Notes under the pieces: generated by a model
What the model saw: only the letters and a program-made list of their open reading frames with translations
What the model was told of the DNA's origin: nothing
Database searches by the model: none
Translations under genes and position numbers: made by a program
NCBI RefSeq assembly: GCF_030407495.1
Contig: NZ_JASDDG010000008.1
Coordinates: forward strand, 1-64,000
Reading direction: 5' to 3'
Length of the DNA stretch: 64,000 bases
From: Arthrobacter sp. APC 3897
GTDB taxonomy: Bacteria > Actinomycetota > Actinomycetes > Actinomycetales > Micrococcaceae
In this document: positions 42,438 to 51,951 of the stretch, one piece after another
Position numbering within the stretch: the stretch's first letter is position 1
Layout: each line of letters starts with the position of its first letter

Positions 42438-43955
42438 ATGAATCGTGCATCTTCCCGCACTGCCGCTGCCCTGCTGGCCGCGTCTGCACTGTGCCTGTCT
42501 TCCTGTTCAGCCGGTTCGTCCGGGGAGGAGCCGGCCGAGTCCGCCGAGCGCTCCGGCATCACGGTGGCCCTCACCGGCGAGCCCACCAACCTCGACTTCA
42601 CCACCACCGCCGGCGCCGCCATTCCCCAGGCGCTGATGACCAACGTCTATGAGGGCCTGGTGGAAATTGACCAGGACGGCGCCATCCAGCCGCTGCTCGC
42701 CGAGTCCTGGAACATCAGCGAGGACCGCCGCACCTACACCTTCACGCTTCAGCCGGACGTCACCTTCTCCAATGGTGAGCCGTTTACCGCCGACGACGTG
42801 AAGTTCAGCCTGGACCGGGTCACCTCCGGGGCCTGGGTGTCCAGCCTGAAGAACAAGATGGCCATTGTGGAGGCGGTCAACGTCCTGGGTGACACCGAAG
42901 TGGAGATTGTGCTGAGCAAACCCAGCAACGCCTGGCTGTTTGACCTCGGCACCCCGGTGGGCGCCATGTTCGACGAAAGCGGCGTGGATGACCTGGCCAA
43001 CACCGCCGTCGGCACCGGGCCCTTCACCATTGAGGCCTGGAACCGCGGGCAGTCCATCGAGATGAAGGCACGCGACGACTACTGGGGCGAAGCACCACAG
43101 GTGGAGACCGCAACGCTGCGCTACTTCGCGGACGCCACGGCCACCACCAATGCGCTGCGCTCGGGAGATGTGGACGTGGTCTACAACATGCAGGCACCCG
43201 AGCTGCTCTCCACCTTTGAAGGCGACGACGCCTACCAGGTCCTGGACGGCACCTCCAACGGCGAAATTGTCCTGTCCATGAACAACAGGCGGGCACCCTT
43301 CGACGATGTCCGCGTGCGCCAGGCGGTCATGCACGCCATCGACCGGCAGGCGGTGCTGGACACCGCATGGAGCGGCTACGGCACCGTGGTGGGAGCAGCC
43401 GTACCGCCCACCGACCCGTATTACGAGGACCTGACGGACGTCAACGCCTATGATCCGGACAAGGCCCGTGAGCTGCTGGCCGACGCCGGAGCCGAGGACC
43501 TGAACATCACCTTCAGCGTTCCCACCCGCCCGTACGCCACTGCCGTTTCCGAGATTGTGGTCTCCCAGCTGGCGGAAGTGGGCATCAACGCCACCATCGA
43601 ATCCGCCGAATTCCCCGCCGTCTGGCTGGACAAGGTCTTCACGCAGCATGACTACGACATGTCCGTGGTCCTTGCCGTTGAAAGCCGGGATTTCCTGACC
43701 ATGTTCAACAACCCGGATTATTACCTGGGATATGACAACTCCAAGATCGCCGAAACGGCAGCCGCCGCGGACGCCGCGGACGAGGCCGGCTATGTGGACG
43801 GCATGAAGGACGTGGTCCGCACGGTGACTGAGGACGCGGCCGCCGGAGTCCTGTTCCTCTTTCCGAACATTGTGGTGGCCGACGCCGAAGTCACCGATGT
43901 GCCCGCCAACTCCGTCACCGAGGCCCTGGACCTCACCGGAATCGGCTGGAACTGA
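42438..43955 (+). CDS. Peptide/nickel-type ABC solute-binding lipoprotein
   Basis: 505 residues, family 5 binding protein. The signal peptide ends in lipobox CLSSC (Cys at about residue 23). Signature blocks are TNVYEGLVEIDQDGAIQPLLAESW, YTFTLQPDVTFSNGEPFTADDVKFS and VRQAVMHAIDRQAVLD. It delivers an oligopeptide or a similar nitrogen-rich ligand to the permeases encoded downstream. First gene of a five-gene operon ending in an amidase and running away from the acetamidase/GntR pair. A GGAG ribosome site precedes the ATG. Confidence 0.9.
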   Translation: MNRASSRTAAALLAASALCLSSCSAGSSGEEPAESAERSGITVALTGEPTNLDFTTTAGAAIPQALMTNVYEGLVEIDQDGAIQPLLAESWNISEDRRTYTFTLQPDVTFSNGEPFTADDVKFSLDRVTSGAWVSSLKNKMAIVEAVNVLGDTEVEIVLSKPSNAWLFDLGTPVGAMFDESGVDDLANTAVGTGPFTIEAWNRGQSIEMKARDDYWGEAPQVETATLRYFADATATTNALRSGDVDVVYNMQAPELLSTFEGDDAYQVLDGTSNGEIVLSMNNRRAPFDDVRVRQAVMHAIDRQAVLDTAWSGYGTVVGAAVPPTDPYYEDLTDVNAYDPDKARELLADAGAEDLNITFSVPTRPYATAVSEIVVSQLAEVGINATIESAEFPAVWLDKVFTQHDYDMSVVLAVESRDFLTMFNNPDYYLGYDNSKIAETAAAADAADEAGYVDGMKDVVRTVTEDAAAGVLFLFPNIVVADAEVTDVPANSVTEALDLTGIGWN

Positions 43956-44010
43956 AACCGGCGGCAGAGCACCCCGCGGAGCCGGCGGCACGGACTGAAA
44001 AGAGGCACGC

Positions 44011-44958
44011 ATGGGCATTCGACTGCTGATCAACGCGGCACGGTTTGCCGTCACCTTCATGGTGGCCACGGTGGCGGTCTTCATCTTCATGCGTGCCGTC
44101 CCCGGAGACCCGGCGCAGATTGCGCTGGGCGTCAACGCCACTCCGGAGCTGCTGGCCGAAACCCGGGCGGAATTCGGCACTGACCGGCCCCTGCCGGTGC
44201 AGTACTTCGACTGGACGCTTGGTCTGTTCCGCGGGGACTTCGGCACCAGCTACGTCACCCGCCGGGACATCACGCCGCTGATCCTGGACCGGGTGCAGGT
44301 CAGCCTGATCCTGGTGGGCCTGGCCATGGCCGCCGCCCTGCTGATCGCCGTGCCGCTGGGAACCCTGATGGCGGTGAACCACCGCAGGATCAGCGGAATC
44401 CTGCTCAGCGGGCTGAGCCAGGCGGGCGTGGCGGTACCGGGATTCCTGGCGGCCATCCTGCTGGTGGTGGTGTTCGCCGTCGGGCTGGGCTGGTTCCCGG
44501 CCAACGGCTGGACACCGCCGGGGGAGGACTTCGGCGACTTCCTCCGCCGGGTCTTCCTGCCCGTGCTGGCACTGGCCTCCGTCCAGGGCGCCATCCTCAC
44601 CCGGTACGCGCGCTCCGCTGTCCTGGAGATCATGAGCGAGGATTACCTGCGCACCGCCCGCGCCAAAGGACTGGGACGGACCGAAGCACTGGTGAAGCAC
44701 GGCCTGCGCAACGCCGCCATCCCCGTGCTCACGGTCACCGGGGTGCAGCTGGCAGCGCTGATCATCGGAGCCGTGGTCATTGAACGCGTCTTCGTCATCC
44801 CCGGGCTGGGCTCCCTGCTCCTGGATGCGGTGGGCAACCGGGACCTGCTGACCGTGCAGTCCGTGGTGATGGTGCTGGTGGCCATCACCCTCACCATCAA
44901 CCTGCTGGTGGACGTCCTGTACACCGTGCTGGATCCCCGAATCCGGAAGAAGGCCTGA
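44011..44958 (+). CDS. Peptide-type ABC transporter permease, DppB-like
   Basis: 315 residues with six helices. The N-terminal FAVTFMVATVAVFIFMRAVPGDPA is the classic DppB start, and the conserved ATPase-docking loop is EDYLRTARAKGLGRTEALVKHGLRNA (about residues 209-234). The C-terminal helix block VIERVFVIPGLGSLLLDAV is also typical. It pairs with the DppC-like permease, whose ATG overlaps its stop by 1 nt. It lies 55 bp after the binding-protein gene, in the same operon. Confidence 0.9.
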   Translation: MGIRLLINAARFAVTFMVATVAVFIFMRAVPGDPAQIALGVNATPELLAETRAEFGTDRPLPVQYFDWTLGLFRGDFGTSYVTRRDITPLILDRVQVSLILVGLAMAAALLIAVPLGTLMAVNHRRISGILLSGLSQAGVAVPGFLAAILLVVVFAVGLGWFPANGWTPPGEDFGDFLRRVFLPVLALASVQGAILTRYARSAVLEIMSEDYLRTARAKGLGRTEALVKHGLRNAAIPVLTVTGVQLAALIIGAVVIERVFVIPGLGSLLLDAVGNRDLLTVQSVVMVLVAITLTINLLVDVLYTVLDPRIRKKA

Positions 44959-45845
44959 TGAGCGATCCCACCCCGGCTGCCTTCACCGGAGCCGCTCCGG
45001 TCCCCGCCGGGCGTCCCGGCCGCGGCAAGCCTTCACCCACTCTGCTGATCGGCGCGGCGCTGGTGGCCGTCGTCGTCGCAGCGGCCCTGCTCTCCTTTTT
45101 CTGGACACCCTACGATCCGGTCCGGGCCTCGCCCGGGGACCGGCTGCTCGGCTCCAGCGCGGAGCACCTGATGGGAACGGACCGCTACGGCAGGGACGTT
45201 TTTTCGGGCATCCTCTACGGCGCCAGGATCACCCTGCTGGTGGGCCTGATCTCCGTGGGCATCGCGCTTCTCATCGGAACCCCGCTGGGCATTCTGGCCG
45301 GTATGCGCGGCGGCGCGGCCGAGGAGATCAGCATGCGCGCCGCAGACATCCTGATGGCGTTCCCCGCGCTGCTGGTGGCCATCATGTTCGGTGCCGTGTT
45401 CGGCGCGGGAACGACGACGGCGATGGTCGCCATTGGCATCGGCTCGATCCCGGGCTTCGCCCGGGTGGCGCGCAGCGGCACCCTGCAGGTGATGAGCACC
45501 GAGTACGTCCTGTCGGCGCGTGCTTCCAGCCAAAGCGCCCTGCGCATTGCCCGCCGGCACGTGCTGCCGAACATTGCGGGGGTGCTGGTGGTGCAGTGCT
45601 CGGTCACCTTTGCGCTGGCCGTCCTGGCGGAAGCCGCACTGTCCTTCCTGGGACTGGGCACACCGCCGCCCGTTCCCTCCTGGGGCCGGATGCTGCAGGA
45701 ATCCCAGCAGTTCCTGGGCACCTTCCCGGCGCTCGCCGTCTGGCCCGGAGCCGCCATTGCGCTGGCAGTCCTGGGCTTCAACCTGCTGGGCGACGGGCTG
45801 CGGGACCGGTTTGACCCCAAGCTCAACGGGGAGGCGGGACGATGA
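44958..45845 (+). CDS. Peptide-type ABC transporter permease, DppC-like
   Basis: 295 residues. A Pro/Ala-rich cytoplasmic N-terminus precedes the first helix (LIGAALVAVVVAAALLSFFW). The motif LLGSSAEHLMGTDRYGRDVFSGILYGARITLLVG is diagnostic of DppC-type permeases. The docking loop is STEYVLSARASSQSALRIARRHVLPN. Coupled by ATGA overlap to the ATPase gene downstream. Confidence 0.9.
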   Translation: MSDPTPAAFTGAAPVPAGRPGRGKPSPTLLIGAALVAVVVAAALLSFFWTPYDPVRASPGDRLLGSSAEHLMGTDRYGRDVFSGILYGARITLLVGLISVGIALLIGTPLGILAGMRGGAAEEISMRAADILMAFPALLVAIMFGAVFGAGTTTAMVAIGIGSIPGFARVARSGTLQVMSTEYVLSARASSQSALRIARRHVLPNIAGVLVVQCSVTFALAVLAEAALSFLGLGTPPPVPSWGRMLQESQQFLGTFPALAVWPGAAIALAVLGFNLLGDGLRDRFDPKLNGEAGR

Positions 45846-47692
45846 GTGAGCATCTGCTGGAGGTGAAGGACCTCCGGGTGTCCGCCGGAGAGCGCACGCT
45901 GGTGGACGGCTTCAACCTGGAACTGGGCACCGGCGAACGGGTGGGATTGATCGGTGAATCCGGATCCGGCAAGTCCATGACGGCCACCGCCCTGATGGGG
46001 CTGCTGCCGGAAGGAGTTTCCGCCGCCGGGTCCATCCGCCTGGCCGGAACCGACCACGATCTGGTGGGTGCCCGGGACAGCCGTATGCAGCGGATCCGCG
46101 GCAACCGGATGGCCATGGTGTTCCAGGAACCCCTCAGCGCCCTGAACCCGCTCATGCGGGTGGGGCCGCAGGTGGCCGAGGTGATGCTCAAACACCGCAC
46201 GGTGCCCAACCGGCGCGCGGCTGCGGCGAAAGCCGTGGAGATGCTGGCCTCCGTGCGGCTGCCCGATCCCGCGGAAGCCGCCCGGGCCTTTCCGCATCAG
46301 CTCTCCGGCGGGCAGCGGCAGCGCGCCATGCTGGCCATGGCACTGGCCAATGATCCGGCGCTCCTGCTGTGTGATGAGCCCACCGCGGCCCTGGACGTGA
46401 CGGTCCAGCGCCAGGTGCTGGACCTCATCCTGGAATCCGTGAGCCGGCGCAGCACGGGCCTGCTCTTCATCACCCACGACCTCTCTGTTGTGGCCAGTAT
46501 CTGTGACCGCGTCCTGGTGATGAACAACGGCCGGGTGGTGGAGGAGGGAACCACCGAACAGGTGCTCACCCGTCCCGCCCACGCCTACACCCGGGGTCTG
46601 CTGGCGGCCTCTGACCTGGAGGCAACGGACAGCGGCGGCCGGCTGTTCACAGTGGCCTCGGCTGCGGCTTATGTGCCGCCGAAGATCGTATCCCCGCCGC
46701 GCCGGGGGACGACGACGGGGACGACGACGGCGACGCGGGCTGCGCGGCCAACGTTGCCTGACGCTTCTGCCCGCACAGATCATCCAGCCCCGGCCACCCC
46801 CGCAGAACAGCCTGACCGTGGGAGGGGCGCCGGCGCCGTCGAGCCGCTGATTAGTGTGCGGGACCTGGTGCGCACCTACCGGCGCGGCCGCACCTCACTG
46901 TTTGGTGCGCCTGCCGAGGTGCAGGCGCTGCGGGGCATCTCGTTTGAGGTGGCCGCCGGGCAGCGGTTCGGGGTGGTGGGGGAGTCCGGGTCCGGCAAGT
47001 CCACGCTGCTGCGGATCCTGGCCGGGCTGGACCAGCCGACCTCCGGCAGCGTCAAAGTGGCCGGAAACGAGGTGGCCGGGGCGCGGGAAAACGAACTGCG
47101 CCAGCTGCGCCGCGAACTGCAGATTGTGTTTCAGGACCCCATGGGATCGCTGGATCCGCGGATGCGGGTGCGGGACATCATCACCGAACCGCTGCTGCTG
47201 CCGGGCGAAAGCGCACGCACCGCCCGGCACGCCGAACGGGCGGCCGAAATGCTCCGGGCCGTTGATCTGCCGCCCGAGGCGCTGGACCGCTTTCCGCACC
47301 AGTTCTCCGGCGGGCAGCGGCAGCGGATTTCCATCGCCAGGGCGCTGATCGGTGAGCCGCGCATCCTGGTGGCGGACGAGCCGGTGAGCGCCCTGGACGT
47401 TTCAGTGCGGGCCCAGGTCCTGAACCTGCTCTCGGACCTGGTGGACCGTTACAACCTGACCCTGGTTTTCGTGTCCCATGACCTGGGCGTGGTCCGGCAT
47501 CTTTGCGACAACGTGGTGGTCATGAACCAGGGGCTCATTGTGGAGAGCGGCCCCACGGAACAGATATACGAGGACCCGCAGCACGGATATACCCGGACGC
47601 TGGTTGCATCGTCGATGTCGCTGCGGTCCGAAATGGCCGGGCGGGCGATGGACAGCAGGGAAGAAGTCACCAGTCAGGGAGAGGGACAATGA
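45842..47692 (+). CDS. Fused dual ABC ATPase (DppD-DppF type)
   Basis: 616 residues with two complete ABC ATPase domains in one chain, where many systems use two proteins. The first has Walker A GESGSGKS (about 39-46), signature LSGGQRQRAM and Walker B LLLCDEPTAALD. The second has Walker A GESGSGKST (about 380-388), signature FSGGQRQRIS and Walker B ILVADEPVSALD. A Pro/Thr/Ala-rich linker of about 60 residues separates them and looks disordered. It powers the DppBC-like permease pair. The amidase start overlaps its stop. Confidence 0.9.
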   Translation: MSEHLLEVKDLRVSAGERTLVDGFNLELGTGERVGLIGESGSGKSMTATALMGLLPEGVSAAGSIRLAGTDHDLVGARDSRMQRIRGNRMAMVFQEPLSALNPLMRVGPQVAEVMLKHRTVPNRRAAAAKAVEMLASVRLPDPAEAARAFPHQLSGGQRQRAMLAMALANDPALLLCDEPTAALDVTVQRQVLDLILESVSRRSTGLLFITHDLSVVASICDRVLVMNNGRVVEEGTTEQVLTRPAHAYTRGLLAASDLEATDSGGRLFTVASAAAYVPPKIVSPPRRGTTTGTTTATRAARPTLPDASARTDHPAPATPAEQPDRGRGAGAVEPLISVRDLVRTYRRGRTSLFGAPAEVQALRGISFEVAAGQRFGVVGESGSGKSTLLRILAGLDQPTSGSVKVAGNEVAGARENELRQLRRELQIVFQDPMGSLDPRMRVRDIITEPLLLPGESARTARHAERAAEMLRAVDLPPEALDRFPHQFSGGQRQRISIARALIGEPRILVADEPVSALDVSVRAQVLNLLSDLVDRYNLTLVFVSHDLGVVRHLCDNVVVMNQGLIVESGPTEQIYEDPQHGYTRTLVASSMSLRSEMAGRAMDSREEVTSQGEGQ

Positions 47693-49131
47693 CCGAGACG
47701 GCCAATGAATCACCGCAGCAGGAGAGCACCCCGCGGGGCCGGGGACTCCATGATCTCTCCGCCGCCAAGCTCAGCAGCGCCTATGCCGCCGGCACCCTGA
47801 CTCCCGTTGAGGTGGCAGAAGCGGTCCTGGAGCGGATCCTGGAGCGGGAGCCGGAGCTGAACGCGTTTTACCGCTGTGATCCGCAGGATGTCCTGCGCCA
47901 GGCACGGGACAGCGCCGAACGGTGGCGGACGGGTGCTCCCCGCAGCGCGTACGACGGCGTGCCCTGCACCCTCAAGGAAAACATTTCCCGGGCCGGGATC
48001 CCCAAGCCGTCCGGCACCGCCCTGCCCAATCCGCCGGTGCCGGCTGCGAATGCACCCGTCACGGACAGGCTCCTGGAAGCGGGAGTGGTGATCCTTGGTT
48101 CCACCACCATGCCGGACTGGGGCATGCTCTCCTCCGGCGTCTCCAGCCTGCACGGGGTGTCCCGCAGCGCCTGGAACCCGGCCTGGACCACGGGCGGGTC
48201 CAGTGCAGGTGCCGGCAGCGCGGCGGCCGCCGGATACGGCCCGCTGCACGTGGGCACCGACATTGGCGGATCCATTCGCCTGCCCGGAACCTGGCAGGGA
48301 CTGGCCACGCTGAAGCCCAGCGCCGGACTGATCCCGCTCGATGCGCCCTACACCGGCCGGGCAGCCGGCCCCCTGGCCCGCACGGTGGCGGACGCCGCCG
48401 TCCTGATGGAACTGGTGGCGCGGCCGGACCCCCGGGATTACAGCACCAGGCCGTTCCCGCCCCAGCGGTGGAGCGCCGAGCCGGCGGATCCGGCGCCGCT
48501 GCGCGTTGCGCTCCAGCTGGACGCCGGCTGCGGACAGGCGCCCGATCCTGAAGTGCTGGCAGCCGTGCAGGCGGCAGCCGCCCTGTTTGAACAGGCCGGA
48601 GCCGTGGTGGAACCGCTGGCACCGTTCATCGACGAGGACATGCTGCGCGGTCTGGACGACTTCTGGCGCACCCGCTCCTACGCGGATCTGGAGGAACTGG
48701 CACCCGGGCACCGGGAAATGGTGCTGGACTACATTGTCCGCTGGTGCTCCCGCGGCGCGGACGTTTCGGGCAGCCAGACCATCCGCAATTTCCACAGCAT
48801 CGCGCGGATGCAGCAGGCGACGGCGCTCGCCGTCGCGCCGTACGACGTCGTCCTCTCGCCGGTGGCCCCCATGGCCGCGTTCCCGGCCGAACAGCCCATG
48901 CCCGTGCCCGACCCGGAGCGGACCATGGCCCACATCGGGTTCACCGTGCCGTACAACATGTCCGGGCACCCGGCTGCCACCGTGAACTGCGGATTCACCT
49001 CTGACGGCAGGCCCGTTGGCCTGCAGCTGGCCGGAGCGGTGGGCAGCGATGCGAAGCTGCTGCGCGTGGCGGCCTGGTATGAAGCGGCGCGGCCGGAGTC
49101 TGCAGCGCCGGACTGGACGGCGCTGGCCTGA
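47689..49131 (+). CDS. Amidase signature family hydrolase
   Basis: 480 residues. The Ser-cisSer-Lys machinery is visible: Lys96 in CTLKENIS, the GGSSAG cis-serine motif at 169-174 and the nucleophile Ser195 in GTDIGGSIRLPG. It hydrolyses amide bonds in the cytosol. The ATG overlaps the ATPase stop by 4 bp, so it is the last gene of the transporter operon. The most economical reading is that the ABC system brings in an amide or peptide-like compound and this enzyme cleaves it, with the acetamidase acting on small amides released. Confidence 0.9.
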   Translation: MTETANESPQQESTPRGRGLHDLSAAKLSSAYAAGTLTPVEVAEAVLERILEREPELNAFYRCDPQDVLRQARDSAERWRTGAPRSAYDGVPCTLKENISRAGIPKPSGTALPNPPVPAANAPVTDRLLEAGVVILGSTTMPDWGMLSSGVSSLHGVSRSAWNPAWTTGGSSAGAGSAAAAGYGPLHVGTDIGGSIRLPGTWQGLATLKPSAGLIPLDAPYTGRAAGPLARTVADAAVLMELVARPDPRDYSTRPFPPQRWSAEPADPAPLRVALQLDAGCGQAPDPEVLAAVQAAAALFEQAGAVVEPLAPFIDEDMLRGLDDFWRTRSYADLEELAPGHREMVLDYIVRWCSRGADVSGSQTIRNFHSIARMQQATALAVAPYDVVLSPVAPMAAFPAEQPMPVPDPERTMAHIGFTVPYNMSGHPAATVNCGFTSDGRPVGLQLAGAVGSDAKLLRVAAWYEAARPESAAPDWTALA

Positions 49132-49154
49132 AACGGGCCGGGCCCTGTTCCGGC

Positions 49155-49214
49155 GCCGGCCTGATTCGCGAATCGGTCTGAGCCGGCCTAATTCGAAACC
49201 GAACTCAGGCCGGC
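49155..49214. terminator. Hairpin region between convergent amidase and SDR genes
   Basis: GCCGGCCTGA (49155-49164) and TCAGGCCGGC (49205-49214) are perfect inverted repeats, the right arm covering the SDR stop codon. A nested palindrome GATTCGCGAATC lies at 49163-49174. Probably a bidirectional terminator. Confidence 0.5.
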
Positions 49215-49978
49215 GGATCGAACCGGCCGTCGACGGCGGTCCAGCCGCCGTCGACCGTCAGCACCGACCCCGTGACAAAGGTGGAGGCGTCCGACGCCAG
49301 ATACACCACGGCGCCGGCCAGTTCTTCCGGCCGGGACCAGCGGCCCAGGGCGCTTTTCGCCGCGTAGGCTCCGTACCACTCCGGATTGTCCTTGATCTGT
49401 GCGGTCAGCGGCGTCTCCACCACACCCGGAGCGATGACGTTGACGCGGACACCCGCGGGGCCAAATTCAGCCGCGGCGGTGCGGGCCAGCTGGACCAGCC
49501 CGGCCTTGCTGGCTGCATAGACGCTCTGCCCGGGCTCCACCACCGAGGCACGGATCGAGGAAAATCCGATGATGCTCCCGCCCCCGTTCGCCGCCATCCG
49601 CGGGGCGAAGGCCTGCAGCAGTGTGAAGGAAGCACGCAGGTTAAGGTTCATCACCCGGTCGAATTCCTCCAGCGTGTAATCGGCCATCCGTTTGCGGACA
49701 TTCGTGGCTGCCGTAAACACCAGGGCGGCGCAGTCTGCGTACCGTTCCGCGGCCGCCTGCACAGCGTTGGGGTCCAGCACATCAAGCACCGCCGGTTCCC
49801 CGGCGGCGCCGATCAGGTCCGCCGTCTCCGCCGCCGAAACCCCGTCCCGGTCCGCACACACCACCGTGGCGCCGTGGGCCGCCAGGGCCAGGGCTGACTC
49901 CCGGCCAATTCCGCTGCCGGCTCCCACCACCAGCACGCGCCGGCCGGCCAAATCGAACAGTTCCGAGTAGTTCGCCAT
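49205..49978 (-). CDS. Short-chain dehydrogenase/reductase
   Basis: 257 residues, classical SDR. The cofactor loop is VVGAGSGIGRE (Gly19, Gly21, Gly25 region), with Asp43-Arg44 after it suggesting NAD preference. Active-site residues are Ser140/141 in GFSSIRAS, Tyr154 and Lys158 in YAASK. The C-terminal block SDASTFVTGSVLTVDGGWTAVDG is typical. It lies 42 bp downstream of the aldehyde dehydrogenase gene on the same strand, likely one operon converting alcohol to aldehyde to acid, controlled from the palindrome at 51529-51543. Confidence 0.9.
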   Translation of the reverse strand: MANYSELFDLAGRRVLVVGAGSGIGRESALALAAHGATVVCADRDGVSAAETADLIGAAGEPAVLDVLDPNAVQAAAERYADCAALVFTAATNVRKRMADYTLEEFDRVMNLNLRASFTLLQAFAPRMAANGGGSIIGFSSIRASVVEPGQSVYAASKAGLVQLARTAAAEFGPAGVRVNVIAPGVVETPLTAQIKDNPEWYGAYAAKSALGRWSRPEELAGAVVYLASDASTFVTGSVLTVDGGWTAVDGRFDPPA

Positions 49979-50020
49979 CAGGGTCCTATCGCTGGAGGGA
50001 AGGAGAATGTGCGGACAGGG

Positions 50021-51475
50021 TCAGGGGCGGATCATGGCCATGCGGGTAACGGTAAACTCCTCAATGGCGAACCGCGGCCCCTCCCGGCCGATCCCCGAGT
50101 CCTTGACCCCGCCGTACGGCATGATGTCCGAGCGGAACCCGGGGATTTCATTGACCACCACACCGCCGACGTTGAGCTGCTCAATAGCCTGGAACGCGTG
50201 CCGAAGCGATGCGGTGTACACCGCGGCCTGCAGGCCGTACCGGGAATCATTCACCGCCGCGATCGCGCCGGCCATCCCGGAAACGCGTTCCAGGCACACC
50301 ACCGGCCCGAAGATTTCCTCGCTCCACACACTGCAGTCACGCGGCACGTCAGCCAGGACAGTGGGGGAGATGCTCCGGCCTTCGGCGCCGCCGCCGGCAA
50401 CCAGCCGGGCCCCCGCGGACACCGCCTCCCTGATCCAGTCCAGCACCCGCTCAGCGGCAGCGGTGTTGATGAGCGGCGCCAGGCGGGTGGCTTCGTCGCG
50501 GGGATCACCCACCACCACTTCGGGCAACCGTTCGAGGAGCCGCCGTTCAAATTCGTCAGCAATGGACCCGGCCAGGACCACGCGCTGGACCGAAATGCAG
50601 GCCTGCCCGTTGGCGTAGAAACCGCCGCGGATGACGGCGTCCACCGCATCCTCCAGGACGGCGTCTTCGGCAACGATCAGCCCGGTGTTGGACCCCAGTT
50701 CCAGGACCGTCTTCCGCGGCGCTGCTGCCTTCGCGATCCGGTGGCCAACGGCTGCGGAACCGGTAAAGGAGACGACGGCGACCCTTGGATCCTCCACCAG
50801 CGCCGCACCGACGTCGGGCCCTCCGGTGACCAGCTGGACCGCGGCCGGCGTCACGCCGTGCCGGTGGAGGACTGTCCGGATGAGATGGACGGCCCAGAGC
50901 GTGGTGAGCGGGGTGTCGGGGGACGGCTTGATGATGACGGGGCAGCCGGCGGCGATCGCCGGGGCCAGCTTGTGGCTGGCCAGCAGCAGCGGGTAGTTGA
51001 AGCCGGCAATGCCGACGACGACGCCGGCCGGCCGCCGGGTGAAGTACCCGAGCATCCCCTCGCCCTGGGGCTGCAGATCCAGCGGAACGGTTTCTCCGTG
51101 GATGCGTGCCGTCTCCTCCGCAGCGGCAGACCACGTGGCAAGGGTGCGCTGGACTTCCGTGCGGCAGTCCACCAGCGGCTTGCCGGTCTCCAGAACCAGC
51201 AGGTCGGCCATCGCCGTTGCTTCCCGGGAGAGCGCGGCATGGATATCCATCAGGAGCGTCCGCCGCGTTCCGGTGCTGAGCCCGGCTGTCACCGCGAAGG
51301 CTGCGGCTGCTTCATCCAGAGCCCGCTCTGCATGTTCCACCGAGGCCACCGGCGCCGAAGCCACCTCAGCGCCGTCGTAGGGGAAGGAGATCACCGAAGT
51401 GTCCGGGCACGCGGCCCACTCATGGACTCCGGCTCCCAGAGGAAGTCCGTCGGGGTAGGGCGGCGCAAATCTCAC
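50021..51475 (-). CDS. Aldehyde dehydrogenase (benzaldehyde/vanillin dehydrogenase-like)
   Basis: About 484 residues, NAD(P)-dependent ALDH. The cofactor strand reads GIAGFNYPLLLASHKLAPAIAAGCPVIIKPSPDTP, SFTGSAAVG is the pyrophosphate site, the general base Glu is in VLELGSNTG, and the nucleophilic Cys is in GQACISVQRV. LELGSNTG instead of LELGGKNP marks a subgroup often annotated as benzaldehyde or aromatic aldehyde dehydrogenase. Start GTG 51475 has GGGAG 5 nt upstream; a TTG at 51514 is in frame but lacks a site. First gene of the ALDH-SDR pair. Confidence 0.88.
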   Translation of the reverse strand: MRFAPPYPDGLPLGAGVHEWAACPDTSVISFPYDGAEVASAPVASVEHAERALDEAAAAFAVTAGLSTGTRRTLLMDIHAALSREATAMADLLVLETGKPLVDCRTEVQRTLATWSAAAEETARIHGETVPLDLQPQGEGMLGYFTRRPAGVVVGIAGFNYPLLLASHKLAPAIAAGCPVIIKPSPDTPLTTLWAVHLIRTVLHRHGVTPAAVQLVTGGPDVGAALVEDPRVAVVSFTGSAAVGHRIAKAAAPRKTVLELGSNTGLIVAEDAVLEDAVDAVIRGGFYANGQACISVQRVVLAGSIADEFERRLLERLPEVVVGDPRDEATRLAPLINTAAAERVLDWIREAVSAGARLVAGGGAEGRSISPTVLADVPRDCSVWSEEIFGPVVCLERVSGMAGAIAAVNDSRYGLQAAVYTASLRHAFQAIEQLNVGGVVVNEIPGFRSDIMPYGGVKDSGIGREGPRFAIEEFTVTRMAMIRP

Positions 51476-51528
51476 GATGGCTCCCGTGCGTGGGGGACTT
51501 TGCGGACAATCCAAGCGGTTCCAAGCTA

Positions 51529-51543
51529 ACTGGTCAGGCCAGT
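51529..51543. promoter_or_regulatory. Second FadR-like operator, upstream of the ALDH-SDR pair
   Basis: ACTGGTCAGGCCAGT is a 15-bp inverted repeat differing from the site at 42344-42358 at only three positions. It lies 54 bp upstream of the ALDH start, so the same GntR protein probably controls both loci. Confidence 0.55.
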
Positions 51544-51629
51544 ACAGTGACGGTATCGGCCCGGAGGTCAGGGGTCAACGGTTTGATAGGTTGTTCGACT
51601 ACTGACCTGCGCATAGACGGAAGGACGTT

Positions 51630-51782
51630 ATGTCACCCGAAGCAGCACTTCTTGTCATATCCGCCGCGACAGTCATCTTCCTCGGGGTGGTGGTGGTTCT
51701 CGTGCGCCGGTTCAACAAATCCAATACCGAAAAGTACCCGCCGGCAACCAAGGGAAAGTGGTTTGAGATCCGGCGCCGGTAG
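51630..51782 (+). CDS. 50-residue single-helix membrane peptide
   Basis: ATG 51630 is preceded by GGAAGGA with 5-nt spacing. The product starts MSPEAALLVISAATVIFLGV, giving one transmembrane helix of about 22 residues, then a basic cytoplasmic tail RRFNKSNTEKYPPATKGKWF ending RRR. Small helical proteins of this kind are common and of unknown role. The codon pattern is GC-rich in third positions like its neighbours. It lies 235 bp upstream of telA, same strand. Confidence 0.6.
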   Translation: MSPEAALLVISAATVIFLGVVVVLVRRFNKSNTEKYPPATKGKWFEIRRR

Positions 51783-51951
51783 CCGGCTGGAGCCCGGGTT
51801 GTGAAGCACCCGGTGGGCCGGTACTTACTCTTGAAATTCCCGGGATTTCCGGAACAATTCGGTTCAATCGCTGCAATGCGCATGGCGGGGAATGCCGGAT
51901 TCCCTGATCATCCCGGACGTCGGGAGCAGCAAAAAACCCTGCCAACGCAAA

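Noticed and set aside
46690-46850. GACGACGGG-type repeats in the ATPase linker as a CRISPR or satellite
   Set aside because: Short, imperfect and in frame; it encodes the Thr/Ala/Pro linker of the fused ATPase.
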